Assembly: GCF_025971945.1 (NCBI RefSeq) | Contig: NZ_JAPDHW010000019.1 | Span: 1-51,430 of the forward strand | Length of the DNA stretch: 51,430 bases | Direction: 5' to 3' | Source: Chryseobacterium kimseyorum | Lineage (GTDB): Bacteria; Bacteroidota; Bacteroidia; Flavobacteriales; Weeksellaceae | Part shown: positions 26,352 to 33,898 of the stretch, piece after piece | How the letters are laid out: every line of letters begins with the position of its first letter | Numbering within the stretch: position 1 is the stretch's first letter | The notes under the pieces: model-generated | Databases searched by the model: none | What the model saw: only the letters and a program-made list of their open reading frames with translations | What the model was told of the DNA's origin: nothing | Program-made: the position numbers and the translations under genes

Positions 26352-26477
26352 TTTACCGCTAAAGAGAAATATTTTGATGCTTAAAGTTTTTCAAAGTGTG
26401 CAAAATAAAAATGTTACATTTTGCAAACTTTTGAATTCCTACATTTTATAATCTTCTTTGGTCTCTTTTGCGGTTTA
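26352..26477. repeat. Imperfect palindrome between sbcD and sbcC
   Basis: Outer arms tttaccgctaaagag (26352-26366) and ctcttttgcggttta (26463-26477) match at 12 of 15 positions. Inner arms caaagtgtgcaaaat (26392-26406) and attttgcaaacttttg (26418-26433) also pair. The whole could fold into a hairpin of about 125 nt in the sbcD-sbcC mRNA. It contains no gene and resembles an inserted palindromic element. Confidence 0.7.
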
Positions 26478-26512
26478 AAAATATATTGCAGATTAAGAAA
26501 AATCCTTGATTG

Positions 26513-27721
26513 TTATTTACCTGAAGCTATCTCATTAAACAGATTAATTAAATCTTCATTCGGTTCCTGACCGCCGTTTTTAGATTTAAAATAATCTTTG
26601 AACAGCGCCTGAATATCCTGATTAAGATTAATTTCGCCTAAATTATTATCATTCAAGACCTGATTTCTAATTTTTGGAATTAAATGCACAATACCGCCAT
26701 GAGACTGATAGATAATTTTTCTTTCTTCGGCCTTTAAAAAAGTTTCGCTTTCTAGCGTGAGTTCAACCAAGGTATTTGGATTTTCCTGCAACCATTCAAT
26801 GGTTTTTTCTACAGAATCAAAGGTCTTTCTGACCAGAGGTTTTCCGTTATCCAGAGCAATTTTTTCAAATGAAATGGCTTTTTTAGGTTCAGCTTTAATG
26901 ATGGAAACATATTTCGTCTGTCCGGCCTCGCTGAAACTGTAGCATAAAGGAGATGAAGAATAAACAACAGGTTTTTCCACGGTTCCGATGTTCTGAAAAC
27001 CGTGCAGATGCCCCAGAGCCGTATATTGAATCTGATGCGGAATAATATCGGACCAGATCAGGTCTGCATTTCCGATTTTAACAGGTTTTTCACCTTCAGG
27101 TTCTTCCAGCATCGGCGCCCCCTTTTTGTTCATGTATAAATGAGCCATCAAAAGATTGACCCCGTCTTCGTCGCAGAATTCATCGGCAGTTTGCTTCCAG
27201 TTCTCTCTCAGAACCTGGTTGAGTTCCTCATCCTTATTTTCTCCCAGATATTCTTTCAGACGGACTTCATTCGCATAAGGCGTGTGCAAAATTCTGACAG
27301 GAAAATTCTGGTTATTAAATTCCAGTTCGATAAAACCAGACGCAGTTTTTGAAATTTTAAAATGTTCAAGTTCAAAAGGCGTGATCTGAGCTTTCGGATG
27401 ACCAATCAAAATAATTCCGCATTCTCTAGCCAAAGGATCCGGTGCATCGATCAGACTCGGAGAATCATGATTTCCCGAAATGGCGATCACGGGACGTTTT
27501 CCGTTTATAGATAAGCGTTTTAAAGTTTTATAGAAAAGTTCTGTCGCCTCAACACTCGGATTAAAATTATCAAATAAATCTCCGGCAATTAAAACCAGGT
27601 CAACGTTTTCGCGGTCTGCAGTCTCAACGATTTCGTTCATCACCAAAACCTGTTCTTCCAATCTTGAAAAACGGTCAAGACGTTTGCCTAAATGCCAGTC
27701 GGCGGTGTGGAGGATTTTCAT
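26513..27721 (-). CDS. sbcD: Exonuclease SbcD, Mre11-like nuclease
   Basis: A 402-residue metallophosphoesterase and nuclease subunit of SbcCD. The phosphoesterase motifs are in order: DWHLGKRL near residue 8, LVLIAGDLFDNFNP near 45, ISGNHDSPSLID near 82, LLMAHLYMNKKG and ALGHLHGFQNIG near 235. The C-terminal part (from about 300) carries the capping and SbcC-binding regions. Its ATG overlaps the stop of a 56-codon gene as ATGA, so translation is probably coupled to that gene. Confidence 0.97.
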   Translation of the reverse strand: MKILHTADWHLGKRLDRFSRLEEQVLVMNEIVETADRENVDLVLIAGDLFDNFNPSVEATELFYKTLKRLSINGKRPVIAISGNHDSPSLIDAPDPLARECGIILIGHPKAQITPFELEHFKISKTASGFIELEFNNQNFPVRILHTPYANEVRLKEYLGENKDEELNQVLRENWKQTADEFCDEDGVNLLMAHLYMNKKGAPMLEEPEGEKPVKIGNADLIWSDIIPHQIQYTALGHLHGFQNIGTVEKPVVYSSSPLCYSFSEAGQTKYVSIIKAEPKKAISFEKIALDNGKPLVRKTFDSVEKTIEWLQENPNTLVELTLESETFLKAEERKIIYQSHGGIVHLIPKIRNQVLNDNNLGEINLNQDIQALFKDYFKSKNGGQEPNEDLINLFNEIASGK

Positions 27722-27888
27722 TTTATTTCGTCTTCTTGTTCCTTTTCTGCGGCTAATTTAGCTTTCGTAATTTCACGCATTTCCTTCAGGCGGTTCTTTC
27801 TTTTCAGCTCAGCTTCCTGAATTTTTCGCTTCTTGTTGGCGATTATTTTATTGTATGTTTTTTTGTTGGCGTCTGTATTTCTGCTCAT
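27718..27888 (-). CDS. Small basic protein coupled to sbcD
   Basis: A 56-codon frame starting MSRNTDANKKTYNKIIANKK. It is very rich in Lys, Arg and Glu and is predicted to be one long charged helix. It has no signal peptide and no cysteine. Its TGA overlaps the sbcD ATG (ATGA), a standard sign of translational coupling. A TAAATTTG promoter box ends two bases before its ATG, which makes it the likely first gene of the sbcDC unit. I do not recognise the family. The alternative is that this is an upstream leader peptide that merely controls sbcD translation. The overlap and the uninterrupted helical composition favour a real gene. Confidence 0.65.
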   Translation of the reverse strand: MSRNTDANKKTYNKIIANKKRKIQEAELKRKNRLKEMREITKAKLAAEKEQEDEIK

Positions 27889-27890
27889 CT

Positions 27891-27898
27891 CAAATTTA
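27891..27898 (-). promoter_or_regulatory. -7 promoter box upstream of the small sbcD-coupled gene
   Basis: TAAATTTG on the minus strand, a perfect TAnnTTTG match, ends two bases before the ATG at 27888. If it is used, the mRNA would be leaderless or nearly so. Confidence 0.45.
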
Positions 27899-28122
27899 TT
27901 GTATGTTCATTCAATTTTGAAATCGGTTTAGCTAAATTAATCTATTCTTTAGAGAAAACATTAAATCGAAAGTAATTTAGATGTTCCCTTCTGTGTTTGA
28001 ACTTATTAGATTTTTAATTCTAATTTATGCCAAACACAATCATTTTATCTACGGTTTTTCTCAAATTAAATTCTGTTTTTTTAATTGTCGGTTTAAAAAA
28101 AATAGAAATTTCTCTTTTCTGT

Positions 28123-28468
28123 AAACAACTTGTTTGGAATTGTGGGAGATGTATATTTGTTTAAAACAACTTGTTTACAACTAAAGGAGTCTGCATTTTG
28201 TTTAAAACAACCTGTTTGTAATAAAATGCAGTTGCAGTTTGTTTGTTTCACCGCTGTTTGTAACCAAATGCAGTTTACATTTAACTAAAACTGGTTGTTT
28301 GTGACTTCCCGCAGTTGCAGTTTGTTTGTTTCACCGCTGTTTGTAACCAAATGCAGTTTACATTTAACTAAAACTGGTTGTTTGTGACTTCCCGCAGTTG
28401 CATTTTGTTTGTTTCACTATTGTTTGTGATAAAATGCGAAATAATTTGCTCGAAACAACCTTATTTGC
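28123..28468. repeat. Nine-unit 41/42-bp phased repeat array
   Basis: The word YTGTTTG or a one-base variant recurs at 28130, 28171, 28212, 28254, 28295, 28337, 28378, 28420 and 28461. The spacings are 41, 41, 42, 41, 42, 41, 42 and 41. Two adjacent 83-bp double units (28228-28310 and 28311-28393) are identical; the others are diverged. Units typically start with aaacaac- or aaaactgg-like words and contain a tgcagtt word. The period is not a multiple of 3, so it is not coding. The units vary along their whole length and there is no repeat/spacer structure, so it is not a CRISPR array. It lies between the divergent sbcD unit and the VF530 gene. Confidence 0.9.
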
Positions 28469-28474
28469 AACATT

Positions 28475-28508
28475 AAACCTAACGGGTTTCTAAAAACCCG
28501 TTAGGTTT
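28475..28508. repeat. Perfect 15-bp hairpin next to the phased array
   Basis: Arms aaacctaacgggttt (28475-28489) and aaacccgttaggttt (28494-28508) with a four-base loop. There is no T-run on either side, so it is not a typical terminator. Confidence 0.85.
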
Positions 28509-28551
28509 AGAACTGCGTATCTAGCATTGTTATAAGTAAGTTTGAAGCATG

Positions 28552-28584
28552 AAACCTCATAGGTTTTCAAAATCTATGAGGTTT
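28552..28584. repeat. Second aaacct...aggttt hairpin
   Basis: Arms aaacctcatag (28552-28562) and ctatgaggttt (28574-28584) enclose an 11-base loop. It shares the aaacct / aggttt ends with the hairpin 44 bases upstream and sits 26 bases before the VF530 gene promoter box. Confidence 0.8.
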
Positions 28585-28609
28585 AGATGAGGTTTAGAAA
28601 TGAAATAAT

Positions 28610-28617
28610 TAACTTTG
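28610..28617 (+). promoter_or_regulatory. -7 promoter box for the VF530-type gene
   Basis: TAACTTTG, a perfect TAnnTTTG match, is seven bases before the ATG at 28625, giving a very short leader. Confidence 0.5.
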
Positions 28618-28624
28618 CCAAATT

Positions 28625-28876
28625 ATGGAGCAACAGTCAAAAGACCCTTTACACGGAAAACGTCTCGATGCCATTCTTGAGGAACTGGTAGAATATTATC
28701 AGGGCTTTGAGGAATTGGGAAAACAAATCAACATCAAATGCTTTACCGATAATCCAAGCATCAATTCGTCACTGAAGTTTTTAAGAAAAACAGATTGGGC
28801 AAGAGCGAAGGTTGAAAGTCTGTATCTTTATGTTTTGAGACAGAAAAAAAAGCAGGAAGCAAAAAATAAAAATTAG
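28625..28876 (+). CDS. VF530 family (DUF2132) small DNA-binding protein
   Basis: An 83-residue protein matching the VF530/DUF2132 family across its length: KDPLHGKRLDAILEELVEYY, GFEELGKQINIKCF, then NPSINSSLKFLRKTDWARAK followed by VESLYL. The family is named from a Vibrio protein with a helical structure and is annotated as DNA-binding; no cellular role is established. The C-terminus is a short lysine-rich tail. It stands alone, with a promoter box just before its ATG and the phased repeat array upstream. Confidence 0.93.
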   Translation: MEQQSKDPLHGKRLDAILEELVEYYQGFEELGKQINIKCFTDNPSINSSLKFLRKTDWARAKVESLYLYVLRQKKKQEAKNKN

Positions 28877-28931
28877 TATGTTGCAGATGATTCTTTAGTG
28901 ATAATTAATGAATCAATTCCTTCAAAAACAG

Positions 28932-28939
28932 TATATTTG
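28932..28939 (+). promoter_or_regulatory. -7 promoter box for the FKBP gene
   Basis: TATATTTG matches perfectly, 40 bases before the ATG. Between them lies a small hairpin cgtga / tcacg (28951-28966). Confidence 0.55.
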
Positions 28940-28979
28940 TGCCGTTTAATCGTGAAAAAAATCACGCAAAAAAAGAAAT

Positions 28980-29480
28980 ATGACAATTGATAACAATCAT
29001 GTGGTAGCTGTAAAGTATGTTCTTCACACTATCGAAGAGGATGGAAGCAAAATCCTTGTAGAAGAAACTACAGCAGAAAATCCGCTTACATTTTTATATG
29101 GTGTAGGAATGATGATTCCTAAATTTGAACAGAATATCCACGGTTTAACGGCTGGTGATACTGCTGCTTTCGTGATTCAGCCGGAAGAAGCTTACGGTGA
29201 GAAACAGGAAGATGCGATTGCTCAATTGCCAATTGAGATGTTCGGTGATGGTGGACTTCCACCAGTGGGAGCTATTTTGCCTCTAACAGATAACGAAGGA
29301 AATAATTTTCAGGCTTTTGTAGTAGACGTTACTCCTGAAGCTGTAATTGCAGACCTTAACCATCCAATGGCGGGGAAAGTTTTAGATTTCCAGGTTGAGA
29401 TTTTAAATACGCGTCCTGCAACGGAGGAGGAATTGTCTCACGGTCATGCTCACGGTATCGACGGAAACGAGGCTCACTAA
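28980..29480 (+). CDS. FKBP-type peptidyl-prolyl isomerase, SlyD-like
   Basis: A 166-residue SlyD-type FKBP. The isomerase part is split by an insert-in-flap domain. It begins VAVKYVLHTIEEDG and continues PLTFLYGVGMMIPKFEQNIHG and AYGEKQEDAI. The insert lies at about residues 75-125, followed by NHPMAGKVLDFQVEILN. A short histidine-bearing tail (SHGHAHGIDGNEAH) could bind nickel or other metals, as in SlyD. There is no signal peptide, so it is cytoplasmic. The leader contains a small hairpin and an A-rich ribosome-binding region (aaaaaaagaaata). Confidence 0.93.
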   Translation: MTIDNNHVVAVKYVLHTIEEDGSKILVEETTAENPLTFLYGVGMMIPKFEQNIHGLTAGDTAAFVIQPEEAYGEKQEDAIAQLPIEMFGDGGLPPVGAILPLTDNEGNNFQAFVVDVTPEAVIADLNHPMAGKVLDFQVEILNTRPATEEELSHGHAHGIDGNEAH

Positions 29481-29501
29481 GAGTTTTCTACATAAAATAA
29501 G

Positions 29502-29533
29502 AATGTCCGGCAGAAATGCTGGACATTTTTTTA
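29502..29533 (+). terminator. Terminator of the FKBP gene
   Basis: The stem aatgtccggca / tgctggacatt (29502-29512, 29517-29527, one G-T pair) with a gaaa loop is followed by seven T residues. Confidence 0.92.
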
Positions 29534-29540
29534 TGCGTAC

Positions 29541-29855
29541 TTTAACCACAAAAGTCACAAAAGATTTTTTAATTATTAAAGTTTCATAATTTTAAAAATA
29601 AAGTTCAAAAAAGTATTATCTGCGGGAAATTTTGACACATCAGTCACATTAGTTTTAGCTTGAAAACTTTGAAAATATTTTAGAACACATAAGAGTTGAA
29701 AATCAAAGATTTTCATTGTATGCTTATTATTAAGAATGTAGGACAGTGCAAACACTCACTTTAAAAATCTTTGATTTTTCTCTAATGTGTTCTAAAAATG
29801 TTTTCAAACCAAGAAAATCTCTGTGACTTATGTGTTAAAAGTTCTTGTGGTTAAA
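29541..29855. repeat. Long imperfect inverted element, MITE-like
   Basis: Perfect 11-bp end repeats tttaaccacaa (29541-29551) and ttgtggttaaa (29845-29855) are continued inward by aagtcacaaaag on the left and ctgtgactta on the right. Inner arms of about 43 bp (29671-29713 and 29763-29805) pair with few mismatches around agaacacat and aatcaaagatttt. No open frame of interest is inside. It fills the gap between the FKBP and YchJ-type genes. Confidence 0.75.
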
Positions 29856-29858
29856 TTA

Positions 29859-30236
29859 TCAGTCCAAAAATTCTCCAGAAACATAATACCAACGGTTTTG
29901 AATCATCTTAAATGTTGATAATTCGTGATGAATATTTTTTTCTCCGTCTTCATCGGTATAATGTGCTTTGAATTCCACTTTATTCATCGATGGCTTACTG
30001 ACGATTTCCAGTTTTGTCCATTCGTTTATTTCTCCCCATTCCTGTAGATCTTTTGTATTGTGAAATTGCCTTTTGCTTGGTGAGGTAGTTTCCATTAAAT
30101 ATTTCCCGTTTGGAATAGCAAATGCCGAAAATCGTGAACGCATCAAAGCTTCCGCGGTCGGAGCAAATTTTTCTCCGGTATGAAAAGGTTTACAGCATTC
30201 TTCATATGTTTTTCCGGAGCAGCATGGACAGTTCAT
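29859..30236 (-). CDS. YchJ family SEC-C-type protein
   Basis: A 125-residue protein starting MNCPCCSGKTYEECCKPFHTG. This four-cysteine SEC-C-like zinc motif is characteristic of the YchJ/UPF0225 family. It is followed by ALMRSRFSAFAIPNGKYLMETT and an NTF2-like remainder ending QNRWYYVSGEFLD. The function is not established; zinc binding is expected. I start at ATG 30236, because the upstream open frame to 30275 is AT-rich and the motif normally opens the protein. The stop is three bases from the inverted element. Confidence 0.9.
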   Translation of the reverse strand: MNCPCCSGKTYEECCKPFHTGEKFAPTAEALMRSRFSAFAIPNGKYLMETTSPSKRQFHNTKDLQEWGEINEWTKLEIVSKPSMNKVEFKAHYTDEDGEKNIHHELSTFKMIQNRWYYVSGEFLD

Positions 30237-30316
30237 TTTTTTTTTTGATTTTAATTTTAAAACACAAATGTACACGAATATTTTTTCACGAATTACACAA
30301 AGATTAATTCAATAGG

Positions 30317-30375
30317 GACGGGCTTTAGCCCGTCTGTAATTTATATAAAATCCATTCGGCTTTAGCCAAAATCTA
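30317..30375 (+). repeat. gggctttagccc dispersed element, copy 1
   Basis: A perfect hairpin gacgggct-tt-agcccgtc (30317-30334) is followed 23 bases later by ggctttagccaaaatcta (30358-30375). A second copy with the same two blocks lies at 48522-48574. Confidence 0.8.
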
Positions 30376-30749
30376 TTTCACGCAAATTTTGCAATGAAGT
30401 AGATTTAAATTTGTGTCATTAGTGAGATCATTTGTGCAATTTGTGTTTAAAATATCCCACAGATTGCACAGATTTTCACAGATTTTAGACCAAAAATCAA
30501 AATTTGTGTTTAAATTAATATGAATGTCGGTTTTAATTATAACACTTGTTACAAGTAATCGTTTTGTTCAAATCTTCACTTTCCAAAGGAATTCCTACAT
30601 CCTGAAAATAAAGTAGTTGAGATTCCTACGGAATGACAAACAAACCGTGAAATACTAAATTGTATTCAGAAGAAAATCTACTCAATCAGCAAATCTGCGA
30701 GAGACCAATTCGGGATAATTCGCATTAAATTCGAGCCATTCGTATAACT

Positions 30750-30782
30750 AAAAAAAGCATCCAAATAAATGAATGCTTCCTG
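30750..30782 (-). terminator. Probable terminator of the M3 peptidase gene
   Basis: On the minus strand aagcat and atgctt pair around a 12-base loop and are followed by seven T residues (30751-30757). The stem is short, so the call is moderate. Confidence 0.55.
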
Positions 30783-30786
30783 AAAT

Positions 30787-32928
30787 TTATTTAATAAAAC
30801 CTCTGTCTCTCAACAACGGCTTGATATCCGGATCATGTCCTGTGAAATCTCTGAACGCCTGATTCAAATCAACAGAATTTCCGACAGACAGAATATACTT
30901 TCTAAAGCGGTCACCATTTTCTCTTGTCAGTCCACCATTCTTTTCGATCCATTCCCATGCGTCGCTGTCTAAAGTTTCAGACCATAAATATGCGTAATAT
31001 CCTGCCGAATAACCGCCACCCCAAATGTGGGCAAAGTAAGGTGTATGATATCTTGGCGGAACCGTTGATAAATTAAATCCGTGGTTATTTAACGATTGCT
31101 TTTCGAAGTCTAAAACCGGAAGCAACTGACTTTCGTTGGTTACAGAATGCCAATCCATATCCAGAGCAGCTGCAGAAACCAATTCAGTCGTCATATAACC
31201 TTGGTTGAAAGTTGCAGCTTTTTTAATTTTATCAACCAAAGCCTGTGGAATCGGCTGTTTTGTTTCGTAATGAAGTGCGTAATTTTTTAAAACGACAGGA
31301 TCTAATGCCCAGTGTTCATTGATCTGAGAAGGGAATTCCACAAAATCTCTCGGTACATTGGTTCCTGAAAGAGAAGGGTATTTCTGACTCGCAAACATTC
31401 CGTGGATGGAGTGACCAAATTCGTGGAAAATGGTTGTTACATCATCATAACTGATTAAAGAAGGCTTTCCGGCTGCTGGTTTCTGATAGTTGTAGCAGTT
31501 GACGATCACTGGTTTTGTTCCCAGCAGATAAGATTGCTCAACGAAATTACTCATCCACGCACCACCGTTTTTAGAATCTCTGGTGTAGAAATCTAAATAA
31601 TAAATAGCCAGAGATTTTCCGTCGCGATCGAAAACTTCATAGGTAACCACATCAGGGTGATACACCGGAAGATCGGTTCTCTTTTTAAATGTCAGTCCAT
31701 AGAATTTTTCGGCGGCGAAGAAAACTCCTTTTTCCAGAACAGTTGTGATTTCAAAGTACGGCTTGATTTGGTTTTCATCTAAATCAAATTTTGCTTTTCT
31801 CACCTGTTCAGCATAAAAATTCCAGTCCCAAGGTTCCAGTTTGAAACCACCTTTCTGCTGGTCAATCAAATCCTGAATATCTTTTGCTTCACGTCTTGCG
31901 GTTTCCACAGCGGGAGTTGCCAATTGGTTCATCAATTTAACGGCAGCATCAGGATTTTTCGCCATTTGATCCTGCAGTTTCCATTCTGCGAAACTTTTTT
32001 TGCCTAAAATCTGCGCTTTTTTAAGTCTTAATTGTGCCAGTTTCTCGATGGTTGCTCTCGTGTCGCTGTTTCCACCTTTTTCAGCTCTCATCCATGAAGC
32101 TTTGAAAACTTTTTCACGGGTTGCGCGGTTGGTCAGGTTTTGTAAAACGGGTTGCTGTGTTGTATTTTGAAGCGCTAAAAGATATTTTCCTTCTTTTCCT
32201 GCGGTTTTTGCGTCCGCTGCAGCAGCTGCAATTTCATCAGCTGAAAGTCCGTCTAATTCTTTTACGTTATCGATGATGATTCCGCCTTCCTTTCTTGCTT
32301 CCAGTAATTTATTTGAATATTGAGTGGAAAGTGAAGCCATCTCCTGATTGACCTGCTTTAATTTTTCTTTATCAGCAGCGGAAAGATTGGCTCCTGCGAT
32401 TTCAAAATTCTGCTTGTAGAATTGTAAAAGTCTTTTGCTTTCAGAATCTAAACCGCTATCTGAAATAGATTTAATCCTATTATATAAATTCTCATTCAGA
32501 TACATTTTATCAGAATGTGCTGCGAAAATTGGTGCAAATTCTTCGTCTAAAGCCTGTAGCGTAGGGTTTGTATTTGCGCTCGTCAGATTTGAAAAGATGG
32601 TTACGGCTCTTTTCAGAACTTCTCCGCTTTTTTCTAAGGCAACAATGGTGTTTTCAAAAGTTGCTCTTTCAGAATTGTTGGCAATTGTAAGGATTTCAGC
32701 ATCGTGCTGTTTTAAACCAAATTCAAAAGCAGGTTTGAAATGTTCGTTTTTAATTTTATCAAATTCGGGAGCTTCATATTGAAGTTTGCTTTTCTTCATG
32801 AACGGATTTGAAGAAAGTGAAGCATCAGGAACAGGGATTTCCTGTTTTACGTCGGTTGTTTTCATTGTGGTACAAGAGTAATTGAATGCCAAAGCAGAAA
32901 TTAATAATGCTGATGAAATGTTTTTCAT
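30787..32928 (-). CDS. M3 family metallopeptidase lipoprotein (Dcp-like)
   Basis: A 713-residue peptidase with a lipoprotein signal (MKNISSALLISALAFNYSC, cysteine 19). The zinc motif HEFGH is at residues 502-506 (TIFHEFGHSIHGMF), followed about 25 residues later by the third-ligand region EFPSQINEHW. Other Dcp/oligopeptidase A-type landmarks are FEWKLQDQMAKNP-like (here FAEWKLQDQMAKNPDAAV), GGAWMSNFVEQS and the C-terminal YSAGYYAYLWSETLDSDAW. It should trim peptides at the periplasmic or outer-membrane face. The open frame extends upstream to 33000, but the signal peptide places the start at ATG 32928. Confidence 0.95.
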   Translation of the reverse strand: MKNISSALLISALAFNYSCTTMKTTDVKQEIPVPDASLSSNPFMKKSKLQYEAPEFDKIKNEHFKPAFEFGLKQHDAEILTIANNSERATFENTIVALEKSGEVLKRAVTIFSNLTSANTNPTLQALDEEFAPIFAAHSDKMYLNENLYNRIKSISDSGLDSESKRLLQFYKQNFEIAGANLSAADKEKLKQVNQEMASLSTQYSNKLLEARKEGGIIIDNVKELDGLSADEIAAAAADAKTAGKEGKYLLALQNTTQQPVLQNLTNRATREKVFKASWMRAEKGGNSDTRATIEKLAQLRLKKAQILGKKSFAEWKLQDQMAKNPDAAVKLMNQLATPAVETARREAKDIQDLIDQQKGGFKLEPWDWNFYAEQVRKAKFDLDENQIKPYFEITTVLEKGVFFAAEKFYGLTFKKRTDLPVYHPDVVTYEVFDRDGKSLAIYYLDFYTRDSKNGGAWMSNFVEQSYLLGTKPVIVNCYNYQKPAAGKPSLISYDDVTTIFHEFGHSIHGMFASQKYPSLSGTNVPRDFVEFPSQINEHWALDPVVLKNYALHYETKQPIPQALVDKIKKAATFNQGYMTTELVSAAALDMDWHSVTNESQLLPVLDFEKQSLNNHGFNLSTVPPRYHTPYFAHIWGGGYSAGYYAYLWSETLDSDAWEWIEKNGGLTRENGDRFRKYILSVGNSVDLNQAFRDFTGHDPDIKPLLRDRGFIK

Positions 32929-33096
32929 AAATGAATTATTATTAAAGTCTAAAGGTATTAAAAGTAATTGATAAATGAATTGCAACTGCTTTTTAAGCAT
33001 CAGTCATACACTCATTGATAAATATTTTTAATGATGTAATATTTTTTATATTTTAGTTGTTATTATTAATACAAACAAAATTCATTAAAACCAACC

Positions 33097-33897
33097 ATGA
33101 AATATCCTACAATTTTACTCTTATCCGGATTGATCACTCTTTCCGCATGTAACGAAAAGTCTGAGAAATCAAAATGGCTTCCCGATGTTACCAATAAAGA
33201 CCACGGACCTTTAAAACAGAAAGAATTCAGTGGAGATTTTGACGAAATCGAAGTTTCGCAGGCCATTGAAGCTGAAATTATAAAATCTGATGTTGAAAAA
33301 GTAGTAATTTCTGCTCCTGCTAATATTATTGATGAAGTTTTGGTGGAAAGAAGAGGCGGAAAAGTGCATATTCACTACAAAACAGGATTTAGAGTAATGA
33401 ATACCAATAATGTGACGGCGAAAATTTATGCTAAAGATTTTGTGAAACTGATTGCCAACTCAGCAGCAAGCATCACGGTGAAAGATAAATTTACCCAGGA
33501 AAAAACAGATGTTGAGGCATCAAGCGCTGCAAGTATTACTGGTCAACTTGAAGCGAATGACTTAGAAATTTCTGTGGACAGCAGCAGTAGTTTTGACGGT
33601 AAAATTTGGGCAGTAGATTTAGATATTGATGCGTCTTCGGCAGCAAGTATCTCTATTTCTGGTAAATCTAAGAATGCAGAAATGAGTTCTTCGTCAGGAA
33701 GCAGTATCAACGGAAAAGATGTCATTGTTGAAAATCTGAAAGCAGATTCTTCAAGTGGTGCAAGTTTAGAGGTGAGCGCAAGTTCAACGGTTGATGCAGA
33801 AGCTTCGTCCGGAGGCAGCGTTACGGTTTATAAAAAAGGAAATGTTACAACTGTGAAAAAAGAAGAAAGCAGTGGTGGAAGCGTTTCGATTCAATAA
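33097..33897 (+). CDS. GIN-domain (DUF2807) lipoprotein
   Basis: A 266-residue lipoprotein (lipobox TLSAC, cysteine 18) with a head-GIN / DUF2807 domain that should fold as a right-handed beta helix. The repeating rungs are visible as SSAASI, SSSSSF, SSGSSI and SSGGSV-like words spaced about 20-25 residues from residue 125 to the end. An N-terminal strand region holds EFSGDFDEIEVSQAIEAEI. The function of GIN domains is unknown. Its stop codon is one base from the stop of the convergent antiporter gene, and no terminator is visible between them. Confidence 0.93.
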   Translation: MKYPTILLLSGLITLSACNEKSEKSKWLPDVTNKDHGPLKQKEFSGDFDEIEVSQAIEAEIIKSDVEKVVISAPANIIDEVLVERRGGKVHIHYKTGFRVMNTNNVTAKIYAKDFVKLIANSAASITVKDKFTQEKTDVEASSAASITGQLEANDLEISVDSSSSFDGKIWAVDLDIDASSAASISISGKSKNAEMSSSSGSSINGKDVIVENLKADSSSGASLEVSASSTVDAEASSGGSVTVYKKGNVTTVKKEESSGGSVSIQ

Positions 33898-33898
33898 A

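Larger units (their letters stand above)
30237..30786. other. Gene-free region with short palindromes
   Basis: About 550 bp without a gene. It contains cacgaatt words (about 30275-30295), the gggctttagccc element (30317-30375), repeated cacagatt words (about 30460-30485) and a triloop hairpin attcc-tac-ggaat (30622-30634). A weak terminator for the M3 peptidase sits at the right end. Confidence 0.65.

Noticed and set aside
28123..28468. CRISPR array
   Set aside because: The regular spacing suggested it, but the intervening DNA is itself repeated, the 83-bp units are identical throughout, and there are no cas genes.
32435..32782. 115-codon plus-strand frame inside the M3 peptidase gene
   Set aside because: A shadow frame opposite a well-supported gene; no own signals.
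32929..33000. Extended N-terminus of the M3 peptidase
   Set aside because: The lipoprotein signal starts at 32928 and the extra residues have no family counterpart.
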